From assembly GCA_911728455.2 (NCBI GenBank), contig OU452238.1, positions 11,604,065 through 11,668,064 of the forward strand: 64,000 nucleotides of DNA, in the 5' to 3' direction. Made by a program: the position numbers and the translations under genes. The DNA is from Marthasterias glacialis (Eukaryota > Echinodermata > Asteroidea > Forcipulatida > Asteriidae). Positions 10,578 to 21,421 of this stretch are shown in pieces. The notes below the pieces were generated by a model that was not told the origin of the DNA, did not search any database, and was given only the letters and a program-made list of their open reading frames with translations. The number at the start of each line of letters is the position of its first letter. Position 1 is the first letter of the stretch.

Positions 10578-10995
10578 TCAAAGTGGATTGATACTAGGTA
10601 CTGTTTCCTGATCTTTATGGAACAAATGTTCGCAAAGCGAAGACAGTTTGGTCTCTGTCTCTCCCACATAGAAGTCCACATCTCTTACAAGATTGACATA
10701 GACTACATTCGGTTTGTCACATTGAGAGTTAGTCTTAATATTGTAAGCAATGCCGGTGCTGTGACTTTGAACTTTCACTGTGGGATTGATTTACAGACAT
10801 GTTTTACATTTAGAGTGTGTGCAGTTGTGACAACCTCGTATGATTTGTGAGGAGTTTGTACCTGTGGGGGAGGTTTTGGAGGCGACCCAGTTTTGGAGGC
10901 GACCATGGGGCGCACAGGAATTGCTGAACGTATCCTGTTTGTGGAGTGAAGGATATTCATCTTGTCATTGAGGATAGATGAAAGCTTGGGTAATT
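10578..10995 (-). pseudogene. Decayed Penelope-like retroelement C-terminus (GIY-YIG endonuclease remnant)
   Basis: On the minus strand, about 10600-10750 encodes a region containing CDKPNVVYVNL then YVGETETKLSS and EHLF. This follows the GIY-YIG pattern of Penelope-like elements, in which a CxxxNVVYxIxC segment precedes YVGET and an R/K-rich helix ending in EHL. The canonical Cys and Gly positions between the strands are altered. Just upstream, in another frame at about 10880-10995, is a segment beginning HPKLPKLSSILNDKMNILHS that resembles the linker after the reverse transcriptase in these elements. The two segments need a frame change near 10775, so the element is broken. Only a 3' part is present. 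The family is known to encode a reverse transcriptase plus this endonuclease; the assignment rests on motif memory. Confidence 0.5.
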
Positions 10996-10999
10996 TGGG

Positions 11000-12860
11000 A
11001 TGAGCAAAGAAAATTTGGCTGATGCCGGATTCGAACAAGAGACCTATTGAACACCGTACGGGCGCTCTTTTACTCATAGGGTCCAGTCAGAGGCCAAACT
11101 ATATCTGCCGATAAACCAGGGATCAGCCCCCGGGTAAGATGCAAACAACCTGGTAAACGGCAGTAGCGGGGATAGTCACAATGATTGGATACAGGCTATC
11201 CAGGCTACTGGCGTTTACTGCTGGCGTTTACTGCATTTATGTAAGTGATCTAACACATAAGATTTGGATCTCAAAAGGTTTGGGCAGAAGGGCGATTGTT
11301 TTCAGGGCACTATTCCTTCAAGATACATCAAAGCTGTATTTGAACTCCATATATGTTTGTAAATACCATGTGTACATGACTGTAGTTCTTAACTTGCTTT
11401 CTTTAAATTTGTGTTTATTTAGACAATTGCTACATTCAAATATGTTTTTATTCCCATGTCCTAGATAAGGTCGGGGTGAAGGCAGAGAGGCTATGTACTT
11501 GTTAAGTAATAGTCACGTGGATTTTGTTTTATATAAAGCACTGCTCTCTTTTTAGTTTTTCAATGTAAGGCTAAACAAAACTTGATAAGAACTCCTTGTA
11601 TACTCAGCTTTGATTAAATATGGTTTTAAATTTCTCCGACAATTGGAGATAGTATTCAAAGCCTTCCGAATCTAAATGTTTAAATTACTATTTTTGTGTG
11701 GGTATACTTAGACAGCTATATAATAATGTATGCACTTCATGATATATACACATCTAAATAATGTTTTGTTGTGCTGTATTTTAAGACAGAACACAAGATT
11801 GGTATCTAAAAATAAAAAGAATGTATATACAAAATAATAATAAAAATAAAGACACAAATACTTTCAAACCGAAACTCACTGTATATATAAAGTTCATACC
11901 AGTATATGAACTGTTTTTGTCTAAAAACGATCAAGTTAAAAACGTATCAATTTGAAATGAAGCCCGCCCACCCCACCAGAAAAACCGGATAGCTAAAGCG
12001 AGTGAGCATTATCGGTGCTTTAAAGCCCCAGCTCAACATTGGTAAACTGACTGAAAATGCTTCCGTTCTTTGCACAAATCAAGATATTTGTAATAAAACA
12101 ACTTTTGAAAATGTCAGCTCATTTTGTTGTTTCGTTTGCGAGAAAATGGTAAAATTGCATTCAGCATTTTTTGTAAGCATTCCTATAGGCAGAGTTTTCG
12201 TCTCACTGAGACGAAACTAATTTTGGATCTTACTTCATTTATTATTTAAAAACGATAACACTTCAGGCAGAAATATTTTAAGGACAGTTTTCTACCATTA
12301 TTATCTTTACACCATGTCGGGTGTATGTAAATATGTGAACATTTATGTTTTTCTTCGTCGATCTGTGTCTTTAAAACGGAGATGGGGCTGTGGCTAATAA
12401 AAGTAGACATCATATTGGATAATAGTCACAGTTGCATCATGTCAATGATTATATGCTTCTAACACTGCCTGTCAGAGATTTGCCTTTTTAGGGATATGAA
12501 TGATAACAATATTCCTAACCATAAATAACTGTAAACCCTTACAAGGTGCTACATAAATGGGTCTCACGTATTTACAGATTTCAAAAACCTGTCTTAGAAA
12601 TAATAAGTAAGTGTTTTGAGGCACCCATAAAGCGCTATAAAACAAGTTATTTTTTATAATAAAACGGGGTATATAGACGTACTCATTACACAAAGGAGTT
12701 ACAAAGTAGAGCAACATTAATTATTGTTTTCTGTTTTCTATTTCACAAAAAAAAAAAAAACATTATTTAAGTTTAAATGTATCCATCCTGCCTTGACGTT
12801 CCATTAAATCTAACGATCAATACCAAGCCCAGGGGCCTGGCCGCTGGATTTGTAACGATG
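11000..12860. other. Intergenic DNA with a possible reverse-strand tRNA-like scrap
   Basis: Around 11030-11110 the plus strand reads GCCGGATTCGAACAAGAGAC, a reverse-strand B-box-like sequence such as tRNA-derived SINEs have, but no full tRNA fold can be built. The rest to 12860 is AT-rich with simple A/T runs and no supported gene. Confidence 0.35.
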
Positions 12861-12864
12861 GTTC

Positions 12865-13805
12865 TTAACCCTATCAGGATCGGGCTTTTCACTTACAGGA
12901 ACCGTGTGGAATTTTTTCCCAAACGACATGGTAATAGGCCTAGAAGGTTTTTTGCGCATGCGTAATACGTTTGCCTTTGCCATTATATTTACAGGAAGTA
13001 CTAATAAAGACATGTAAGCGCTTTTCGGTCAAGCTGCTTTGGTGGCGAACGTCGATAACCTACTGACTAAAAGGTCAAAGGTTACTGGTTTGTCTGTTTT
13101 CTTTGTATCATCTCTTCTTTCTTTTGAGTCTTTTTCAGCCATTTTCTCTTTAAACTTGATTGTAAATATAACTTCCTTTTTTTAGGGGCAGGGTTCTTCA
13201 TATTTCTAAGGATTCTTAAGAGAAAATGGCAAGAGAACTTGTTTTTGCGATGTCCTTTGTGGGGGGGGGGGGGATCGCGACGGGGAGGGACCGGTACATG
13301 ATGTTATTATCCGAAGTTCTTGACTGATTTTTTATAAAACTTGCCACAAGTGTTTCTTTTTTCACCGAGTTCTACATGGTGCATAGGAAAAGAAAAAAAG
13401 AAAAAGACGCCACTAGACGACATTTGTTGTTGTCTTCTTCCTCATTTTTGAAACAGTAATCGTAATATTTTTCATAACTCACGTATTTTCGTCCAAATAC
13501 TATATAAAAACTTGGCAAACTAAGCAAAAACATGGAATTTATTTTATTACTGGAGTCACCGTTCGGGCACTTTAACACGATACAAACTTGTAAGCCAAGG
13601 TCAAACAAACGGTTGACATGGAAACAGCTGACCCTTGATAACAATTATTTTGTAACAATATGACCCTAGATGAACTTTTGGAAAGGTCCGAAATTTTCGT
13701 GGTGATCGGCTGCATCATTAAAAAGATTCGGGCAAACATATGGTTAGGAGGAATCCCCGTCACGTGTGACCGTGAACACCCCGCTTCCCCGTCAAAGGGT
13801 TCAAA
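12865..13805. mobile_element. Decayed piggyBac-like MITE, copy 2
   Basis: It starts TTAACCCTATCAGGATCGGG, matching the left end of the near-complete element at 50191-51107 with one change. From about 13310 it is collinear with that element: CACCGAGTTCTACATG, CAAGGTCAAACAAACGGTTG, GAAACAGCTGACCC and TTTTCGTGGTGATCGG recur in the same order. The right end (GTCAAAGGGTTCAAA) is degraded. About 350 bases near 12900-13260 have no counterpart and may be an insertion. No coding capacity remains. Confidence 0.6.
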
Positions 13806-15790
13806 TCAATGCTGGTTGACTTAAGTAACACGTTTATTTGTTCCTGGTTAAAGAAAATAGAGCAGAAGTTATGAATTACGTTCCTAATTATTGGTTAATT
13901 ATAAAACAAAAAATATATGTCCCTTTGACCCAATTGACCTGACGTCATCATCACACTAATCTTGGTTGCGGGCATTTTGGGAGTCAATGTCACTGTGTTT
14001 ATACAGCGAACAGTGTAGATAGTCGCACTTTAGGCAAGGCGGCGTTTCCACGCGTACCGTAATTTTTACATGCACTTTAAAACTGCGTGGCAGATACTAG
14101 CCGCGTGTGACGTTGGCTCAAGGGGTTCAATTATCTTGCATTTAGAATATAATTTAATATTCCTCTGTATTAGAGTGTTTGTTGTTCCCAATAGTCTAGA
14201 CAAATGACAAGAAATTCCCAATTTGAATTCAGAAAGCAATTGGCCTTTGAACTTTAATCTGAAAATTTTGATCTGGAAAATCCCGCCGAAGAATCCATTA
14301 TGCTTATATTAGATTTCGAAGATAACTATTTTTGGTGTTACGGACGATTATTTCAACAAAGATATAAACGTCATAAGTCACCGCCGATAACACTTGCCCC
14401 TCAGCAAAACAATGTTTACATGTCAACTGCAGTCATCACGTGACCTGTAGTGGGTACTACGTCATCTAAGCTGATGGAAAACTACGTACAAATACATAAC
14501 GTGACTGACCGAATCACACCAAAAGTCGGCTTTTGGTAATAATAACACTAAGCCCTTTTATTAAAGTTGTATGTTGTGACATTGATTTTATTCATAACTG
14601 TTTCATAAACTAACAGTATTCTACTACAAAAGAGGTTTATTTTGACATATGCACTACCGGTGTCGGGCGACTATGTAGCCACCCGCCTGTTATTTTGTTT
14701 GTAATGTAAATCACTGTTTTAAAAAATAATAATAAAGAACGTTGGAAAAGTGAGCATTTATAACTAGCCTTGCGGAATTTCATTAAGACAAAGGAATCAC
14801 AGTTTTGGGAAGCCTTTTTTATTTTTTCGGCTCCAAAACTGTGAAATTCTTGTGTTGAAAAGTGTGTGATCACGCCCAGCTGTCTGGGTCGTGCAACTAG
14901 CAGTATAGTACTACTCACATCGATCGTGATAATTATACGTCCCTTTTATAGAATTTTCAAGACTTGCTGAAACTGTCCTTACTGGCTTCATTCAGCCACT
15001 AGAAGGTCACTGGAATATTGTTCACAGATTTCGCGGGAAAAAGCCTCGATCGAGTAAACATGCAACAATCATCATGTACCGTTCTGTATTTTCCTATGGA
15101 GGGCGTCGCGTTTGTTTGTTTACTTTATTTTAATACCCGCTAAAGGTCACGTGAATGGGTCGCGCGATCGTTCTATTATTTTATAGAAAATCATCAGTCT
15201 TTGGATTTGAGTTGAAAAGAATGTTCGTACATTTAAAGGAAACAAATAGTTTCTTTTGAATGACAGTAACATGATCTTGAGTTATAACTGGAGATTAGTT
15301 GAAATAGCTATTGTCGTTTAATTGTAAAAACATTCAAATTTGTGTTCCTGGAAGTAAAAATACCTTTGTTAATGACACCGATCTATCAGAAAGAAAAATA
15401 GCCGTGAAAGATTTATCACCTGGGGGAAACACCCTCGAGTGAGTTTTAAATGACCTATACTGTAAATATTGCAATATATGTCGTTGTCGTCGTCGTCGCT
15501 GTTGTTTTCAGAACCAATTGATATCCGAAAGTGAATTTGTTTAATTAGCTTAATTTTGACAGCTGTTTTCTTCTTTGAAGAGTTCATTTGCTTTGCACTA
15601 AAGTTACTCAATTTTGTTCAAGTGACTAATATCAATGTGTATACATTAATAAAACGTTAATATTTTGTTGTTTTATTTACATTTGATTGCATAGCTGATC
15701 CCAAAGAGCAGTTTTGTTATCTTGTTCTTGTATCACTCTTTACTAATTTTGCCAATGTTTTGGAATAATAATGGAGTCGTATAACTCCAC
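13806..15790. other. Intergenic DNA, nothing recognised
   Basis: AT-rich sequence with simple repeats, including a short GTCGTCGTCGTCG-type run near 15480-15500. No exon with credible splice sites and a domain could be found on either strand. Confidence 0.4.
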
Positions 15791-15800
15791 TCAAGAGAGA

Positions 15801-16096
15801 GGGGGAGGGGAGAGCAGGGGGAGGGGAGAGCAGGGGGAGGGGAGAGCAGGGGAGGGGAGAGCAGGGGGAGGGGAGAGCAGGGGGAGGGGAGAGCAGGGGG
15901 AGGGGAGAGCAGGGGGAGGGGAGAGCAGGGGGAGGGGAGAGCAGGGGGAGGGGAGAGCAGGGGGAGGGGAGAGCAGGGGGAGGGGAGAGCAGGGGGAGGG
16001 GAGAGCAGGGGAGGGGAGAGCAGGGGGAGGGGAGAGCAGGGGGAGGGGAGAGCAGGGGGAGGGGAGAGCAGGGGGAGGGGAGAGCAGGGGGAGGGG
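15801..16096 (+). repeat. G-rich 16-bp minisatellite, about 18.5 units
   Basis: The unit is GGGGGAGGGGAGAGCA. There are three 16-bp units, one 15-bp unit missing one G (15849-15863), nine 16-bp units, a second 15-bp unit (16008-16022), then about 4.6 units. The two short units lie exactly 159 bp apart. Four or more G-runs in close order mean G-quadruplexes could form on the plus strand. The frames that read through it (Gly/Arg/Glu- or Pro/Ser/Leu-rich) are products of the repeat and not genes. Confidence 0.95.
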
Positions 16097-16860
16097 ACGG
16101 GGGTGTCAAAATGCTTCCTCTACACGGTATGATCTGTATGTTTTATGTAGATTACCGACACAAATACCCGCAATGACAACAAAAGAAAGCTAGCAAATAT
16201 TCTTACTGTAAGAAACATGCACTTTAGTTTCTATTTCGCGATACCCTAACGTCTGCTGCATGGAAAGCACACAGTATGCATGTACACGGTGCCAAAGCAT
16301 CACGTAGAGCTCAATGAGTAGATGAAACCGTTATGACAATCTGATCTGATGGCGTGTGTGCATTTCTCAGACGGGGAATCCCTAGTGCTGCAATCGCACT
16401 TTAGCATAATGGCAGGACAATTTAAAATTAGTTTAAAATGTACTTTTGGTCTTGTAAAAGTGCTTCTACCATACTACAAATACAGCTCTATCTGTTTAAA
16501 ACCACTCCTGTATGTAAATACTTGAATTTGCTGTGATGAACACACAATAGTTAAAAAAATAATGGGTAGTTTTAAGTGTATTTATTGTCAGTTCCAGTTC
16601 ATCGAAGTAAATAAAACAATATATTTCGCGGGAATATGGTATAATTGATTTTTTCCCTATTTCTTTTCTTTTCTTTTAAGGACCTGCAAATTCAATCAGT
16701 AAAGATCCCGTATTTTTCTTCCGTTATATGTCATTGAAACATTCCATTTCATGATAAGCATTGATCAACAAAACCTGTACAAGCAATACCTTTGTATATT
16801 AAATCGTTGTTGATTGACAGGATGTAATCATTCACATTTTTAACATCATTCTGTGGTAAT
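16097..16860. other. Intergenic DNA, nothing recognised
   Basis: No gene or repeat with visible structure, only A/T-rich sequence with a short TTTCTTTTCTTTTCTTTT tract near 16660. Confidence 0.4.
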
Positions 16861-16861
16861 G

Positions 16862-17038
16862 AATAGACCTTATGCACATGACGTCATTTGAGTAGGGCGC
16901 CCTCGTCTAGAGGTCAAAATGAGGTTGTTCATTGGCCAATCCTGTGCGCCGCGCGTACAAATCTCTGCGTTTCCATTGTTACATCATCGAATTACCTCTA
17001 AGATGGCGGCGTGATGACGGCAATGCATAAGGTCTATT
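16862..17038. mobile_element. MITE with 15-bp terminal inverted repeats
   Basis: The left end AATAGACCTTATGCA and the right end TGCATAAGGTCTATT are perfect reverse complements, giving a 177-bp element. The interior has ATGACGTCAT and AAGATGGCGGC. A related end (AATAGACCTTATGCG) occurs at 58665. No clear target duplication flanks it. The TAGACC start resembles the element ends at about 31586 and 61317, which hints at one superfamily. Confidence 0.65.
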
Positions 17039-18110
17039 AAAGAACAAATAATGACATGTTGTACACGGCACGACACAGAATGAAATAAGTACTCGCAACG
17101 GGGAAAAAACACTTCGTGTTAGAAGGAATTTTGTTGTGCCCTCGCATGGAAACTTTAAAAACTTGCCACAGCCCTTCCTGCACACATGGGATCAGTGCCT
17201 AGCCTGCGACAATCACTTAAATTATAATAAAAATGGACCAATAGTGCGACTCTATAAAATTAGTTTTTTTCATCAAAATTGACCTTTAACTCCACACTTA
17301 TCTGGCGATTATTGTTTTCTTTGTGCACGGTTTATAACTCATTTTTCAACACTAACACAACAATACCCACGGGGATTGTAAAAATGATAACGAAATAAAA
17401 CTTCCTTTCATTTTGAATACGTCTTTCATAAACAATGTTCGTCAAAAATATTGTCATTTATGTCAAGGTTGAGGAGATAACTTTTGAAGACTCCAAAGGC
17501 AGGCACCCGAATAATCTCCCATTTCCGCAATCGAGATGAATCGCATTAAAACGTGCACAATCCTGAGTTGCTAAGCACAAACTGTTTTACGTTAGCACAA
17601 CCTACATTTGTAAATCATAGGCTGGTTGTATGGTTTGGTTATGTACTCACCGTATCCAAAGCGTCAACAGCTTGTACTTTAAACAAGATCGCAGAAATCA
17701 CGAGCTGGATGCAATGTAGGTTTAGCAGCTGTAGCAATTCTAGCAGCTCTACATAAATGATGTGAGTGAAGTCAACGAGGTGCAAAAAGCCAACACTGCG
17801 TTTTATATACGGCTGAACAAAAGCATTGCTATAGAAGTAGTAGAAACTGCGCATGATTAATACTCATGTTTCGCAATACTAAACAGAGATGGATTGCATT
17901 GCTTGCTATTGCAAATATCCTTGTTGCGCAATGTAGTTCTGCCGGGGATTCCCGTTCCCCTAGTAATGGGCAGCGGTTACAGACCTTGTATAACTTCATC
18001 ATGAAAACATGTGTGAACTATTTTGGTGATTACCTCTCCATAAGAAAATGTTCATGTTTATTGTAAATATTTAACAGAATAGACCGATTGCACGAATCAC
18101 GTCACGTGAC
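17039..18110. other. Intergenic DNA, nothing recognised
   Basis: Short unsupported frames only. I see no splice-bounded exon, RNA gene or structured repeat. Confidence 0.35.
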
Positions 18111-18119
18111 CTGTAGTCA

Positions 18120-18365
18120 TGAGCGTCAATCCTGGGGGAACGGGGGGGACGCGTTCCCACAAGTTTTGAAGGGTGGGGGACACCATCAAATGTCCCATGT
18201 TTTGAACTAGTGTATCTCAAAACGGCCCTATATGTACTGCAACAGAAAGCAAGGGCGTCGATTGGTGGGGGACGCGGGGGGCATGTCCCCCCCCCCCACT
18301 TTTTAGAGTGGGGGATAGCATATCAAATGACCCCCTCCCCACTTGTTGACACCCCCCCCCCCCAA
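18120..18365. repeat. GC-rich repeat fragments with poly-C/poly-G tracts
   Basis: GGGGGGACGCGTTCCCACAAG and, about 130 bases on, GGGGGACGCGGGGGGCATG are followed by poly-C and CACTTTT. A piece with CCCCCCACTTTTCGGTAGCTATCGACGCCC recurs at 19578-19611, bounding the larger repeat at 18801-19590. These look like flanking parts of the same or a nested element. Confidence 0.4.
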
Positions 18366-18800
18366 CAAAAAAAATAATAATAACAATAATAATAATGATA
18401 AATATATGCTTAATAAAAGCAACAATAAACAGCATTTCGGGGAAAGTAAACGTGAGTGGTGTCGGGTTTTTCATACATTTTCCTTCAAAGAACTGATAAC
18501 GTTCGAATGGTAATGGGTGAAATGATTTTGTGTTTATTAAACATTGCCCTGTCGGCAGCGCATACAAAGATGGACCACGCGCAGAATGCTATTTGGGCCT
18601 ATTTCCGGCCAAGCTTGTTTCCGGCCCTAATCAATGCAGACAAATGGCGAGTTTTGTTCTAGACATGAACGCGCTCGTTATACATTTTCTGTCTGTATGG
18701 TATACGAGCACGACCTACAGAGCAATTATTATTATTTTGACGAGGAAGCGTAAACTTTCAGATAGGATTTTTGTTTCCCGTAATGTTTTTTTGTCCCCAG

Positions 18801-19590
18801 CGGCGTAGCGACCGGGGAGTGTGTGGGGAGGGGGAGGATGTGACGCTCCCAATATTTTTCCTAAGTCGGCATTTAGAGCCTCAGTCGGCAATTTGAGCAC
18901 CAAACTTACCCGAGTAAGGGCTCAGATTGAACACAAATCCATTCAGCAAGCCTAGAGATCTGCCGACTGGATTTACCGACTGAAAATTTTAGTTTATTCC
19001 TTGTAGTGTGAGAAGTCAAACTTTGAATTACTAAATTTGCAACGTGCAGAAATCTACGCTCTGAAAACACTAAAAGCCTACAGCATCCGGGGGCAAAGCC
19101 CCCGGACCCCGTAAGAAGTGTTGCCCATATAAACTCCAACAGTAGGGATTTGTCCCGAGTCCAAAGTATTCAAAGTTTGAATTCAAAAATTAAACGTATA
19201 TTTTCGGCAACTTGACGGTCCTCCTTAGCCCTGAAAACATTTAAAACCATAGAAAGTCCGGGGGCTTTGCCCCCTGGGGCCCTTGCCCCCTGGGGCCCCA
19301 CTAGAAATTATGTCTATTCACTCCAACAGTGGATTCGCAAAAAAAATTACAGTTTTCAAAGCTTGCATTTCGAATATGAGTCGTTTAATGCTAGGTATCT
19401 GAGGGCCATTTTAAACCTTCGAATCACTGAAAAACCTCGTGAGCGCTGGGGGCTATGCCCCCGAACCCCCACATGTTGGTGAGTCCCATGTCATTGTGCT
19501 TTTACTTTCATTTGATAATGTCAGCAACTTTAGGCTTCCACACCCCGAAAGAAAATGCCTTCGCTACGCTGCTGTTCGTCCCCCCACTTT
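18801..19590 (+). repeat. GC-rich dispersed repeat, copy B
   Basis: It starts GGCGTAGCGACCGGGGAGTG and shares the block order of copy A at 9049-9790, including TTTTTCCTAAGTCGGCATTT, TAGAGATCTGCCGACTGGAT, AAATCTACGCTCTGAAAACA and the later CTGAAAACATTTAAAACCAT module, ending at GGTGAGTCCCATGTCATT. Short insertions and deletions separate the copies. It has no coding capacity. Confidence 0.65.
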
Positions 19591-19742
19591 TCGGTAGCTA
19601 TCGACGCCCTTGGCAGAAAGTGCGAAGACTTGAACTTGTTTACTTTATCAATTATTGTTGGCGCGGTGGTGGTACAACGGACAGTTATAATTTCACCAAC
19701 GTCTTCATAGTACGGTAAATCACGTCCGTAAATCGTCACCGA

Positions 19743-20185
19743 CACTACGAAGTAGCACGCACGTACATACCAGTAAAAAGTAGCAATCGGAGAAAAGGGC
19801 GTCTAAAGCTGAACGCTTTTTAAAACGCCACTATCCTTTAGAATTTCAGAGTGTTTTCAACTGGTTTTCTCATTGTGGACTCTGGATGCTTTGAACTTGA
19901 TAAATATACTGCTTTTGTCCACTTTGCATTCTAAATTAACAAGCAATAAAGTAAAAAAGGTGCGTGCTACTTCGTGAAACCGGAAAAGAAGCAAAATAGA
20001 CTATTTCCGATTTCACGAAGTAGCACTCTCCAATGTATTAGTAATGCAAACTTGTGCGCGCGCGCACACACGTGGGGCGCGCACAAGGACAGTGCTACTT
20101 CGTGAAATCGTTTTGTTCACATTTTGAGTAAGGTGCGCGCCGTGCATTTCAATGGTAAATGTTACTTGCGTGCTACTTCGTGAAA
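19743..20185. repeat. Cluster of five GTGCTACTTCGTG motifs in both orientations
   Basis: The motif GTGCTACTTCGTGAAA occurs on the plus strand at 19964-19979, 20092-20107 and 20170-20185, and on the minus strand at 20011-20026. A fifth, slightly different minus-strand copy (CACTACGAAGTAGCACGC) is at 19743-19760. The pair 19964/20011 forms an inverted repeat with a loop of about 31 bases. A GC-rich palindrome (TTGTGCGCGCGC ... GGGGCGCGCACAAG) lies at about 20052-20086. Confidence 0.75.
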
Positions 20186-20189
20186 ACAA

Positions 20190-20860
20190 AGATTGTCAAT
20201 TTCGGGCAAATTTTGCCATACATAATTATTATAATTAAAAAAGTAAAGCAAGAGAAGTTGTCACAATGTGGTGTGCATCTACATGTATTATTATTATTTT
20301 CTAACTGTGGACTAGTGAAAGTTTAATTTTCAGGGCTACGCGGCACACCAGTACAGTCTCACACTGTTGAATGGTCATGGTCAATTGGGTTTGCTAGATT
20401 GTTGGTGTTTGCTAGCGCGGGAGCTTTGAATAAATTACTGAATTTTGGGGTGCGGTGTGCAAGGCATGCTGGGATGAACGACGTGGCATACCATGCGAGT
20501 TTTTTGAACTAGGCGGGGCAGAGCCTTAAGATTGCAGACTCTGGTGCACCAGCAATAACCAGTCTCCAGCATGTAAAATTCAGGGTATAATTTTGTATAT
20601 CTTGTGACACTGAGGTTCATTTGTAGAAACACGAGTAAAACGCCGCGTCGCCTATAATACCCAATACACTGTATAACACAAGCAGCAATCTCGTTCCCAG
20701 CGTTGATAGATCTCGCTGCGCCATTTTTCCCATCGTGTCTTGCTCGCTCAAAACCCCTGGAATGAGTTAATTAACTAGGCCTTTCAATGTTTTTCAATGT
20801 TTTATTCATCAAAGCGTCAAACTGAAGTTATCCAAAAATGATCAATCATTTCAATCAACA
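20190..20860. other. Intergenic DNA upstream of the tRNA array
   Basis: No gene is recognised. The last part (from about 20787) already belongs to the repeated spacer of the tRNA array: TTTTTCAATGTTTTATTCATCAAAG, which recurs before each tRNA copy. Confidence 0.4.
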
Positions 20861-20864
20861 GCAA

Positions 20865-20936
20865 TTTTCGGTGGTATAGTGGTAAGTATCTCTGACTGTC
20901 ACTCAGGAGACCGGGGTTCGATTCCCCGCCGGGGAG
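20865..20936 (+). tRNA. tRNA-Asp (GTC), copy 1
   Basis: 72 nt, the usual animal tRNA-Asp length. The acceptor stem TTTTCGG/CCGGGGA pairs with three G-T wobbles. The A-box is TGGTATAGTGG. The anticodon stem TCTGA/TCAGG closes a CTGTCAC loop with anticodon GTC. The T-arm is fully paired (CGGGG/CCCCG) with B-box GGTTCGATTCC, and the discriminator is G. No intron. It has the best T-arm of the array but the weakest acceptor stem. Confidence 0.9.
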
Positions 20937-21018
20937 TGCTGTTTTTTTCAATGTTTTATTCATCAAAGCATCAAACTGAAGTTATCCAAAAAAGATCAAT
21001 CATTTCAAACAACAGCAA

Positions 21019-21090
21019 TCCTCGGTAGTATAGTGGTAAGTATCTCTGACTGTCACTCAGGAGACCGGGTTTCGATTCCCCGCCGGGGAG
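21019..21090 (+). tRNA. tRNA-Asp (GTC), copy 2
   Basis: 72 nt with the same anticodon arm as copy 1 and a stronger acceptor stem (TCCTCGG/CCGGGGA). In the T-arm the usual G53-C61 pair is T-C (CGGGT against CCCCG), and the B-box is GTTTCGATTCC. This conserved pair matters for fold and transcription, so the copy may be weak or decaying. It begins 154 bp after copy 1. Confidence 0.82.
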
Positions 21091-21173
21091 TGTTGTTTTT
21101 TATCAATGTTTTCTTCATCAAAGCATCAAACTGAAGTTATCCGAAAATGATCAATCATTTCAAACAACAGCAA

Positions 21174-21245
21174 TCCTTGGTAGTATAGTGGTAAGTATCT
21201 CTGACTGTCACTCAGGAGACCGGAGTTCGATTCCCCGCCGGGGAG
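21174..21245 (+). tRNA. tRNA-Asp (GTC), copy 3
   Basis: 72 nt with anticodon GTC. The acceptor TCCTTGG/CCGGGGA pairs with two wobbles. One T-stem mismatch (A-C) comes from CGGAG against CCCCG, and the B-box is AGTTCGATTCC. It begins 155 bp after copy 2. Confidence 0.82.
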
Positions 21246-21328
21246 TGTTGTTTTTTCAATGTTTTATTCATCTAAGCGTCAAACTGAATTAGTTGTCCCA
21301 AAACGATCAATCATTCAAACATCAGCAA

Positions 21329-21346
21329 TCCTCGGTAGTTTAGTGG
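21329..21346 (+). pseudogene. Truncated tRNA-Asp copy 4
   Basis: Only the first 18 bases (TCCTCGGTAGTTTAGTGG) are present, again 155 bp after the previous start, then the sequence departs from the tRNA. It marks the broken end of the tandem array, and the repeat copy C begins about 75 bases further on. Confidence 0.7.
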
Positions 21347-21421
21347 ACTTGCGTTTTAAATTTTCAAAACACTGTTGAAAAACGCGCGTGACGCGCAACG
21401 TCTCCTATCCAAAGGAGATCA

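Larger units (their letters stand above)
20787..21346 (+). repeat. Tandem array of 155-bp tRNA-Asp cassettes
   Basis: Each cassette has a conserved spacer (CAATGTTTTATTCATC, CAAACTGAAGTTATCC, GATCAATCATTTCAA, CAGCAAT) directly before the tRNA, and a T-run after it (GTGCTGTTTTTTTC, GTTGTTTTTTATC, GTTGTTTTTTC) that suits a pol III terminator. Period 154, 155 and 155 bp. The array was therefore made by unequal crossing over of a whole transcription unit and not by separate retroposition events. Confidence 0.85.

Noticed and set aside
15717-16193. Open frames of 130-140 codons on both strands over the G-rich tract, rich in Pro/Ser/Leu or Gly/Arg/Glu
   Set aside because: They are created by the 16-bp tandem repeat, which lacks stops in these frames. 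No start context, splice site or domain supports a gene.
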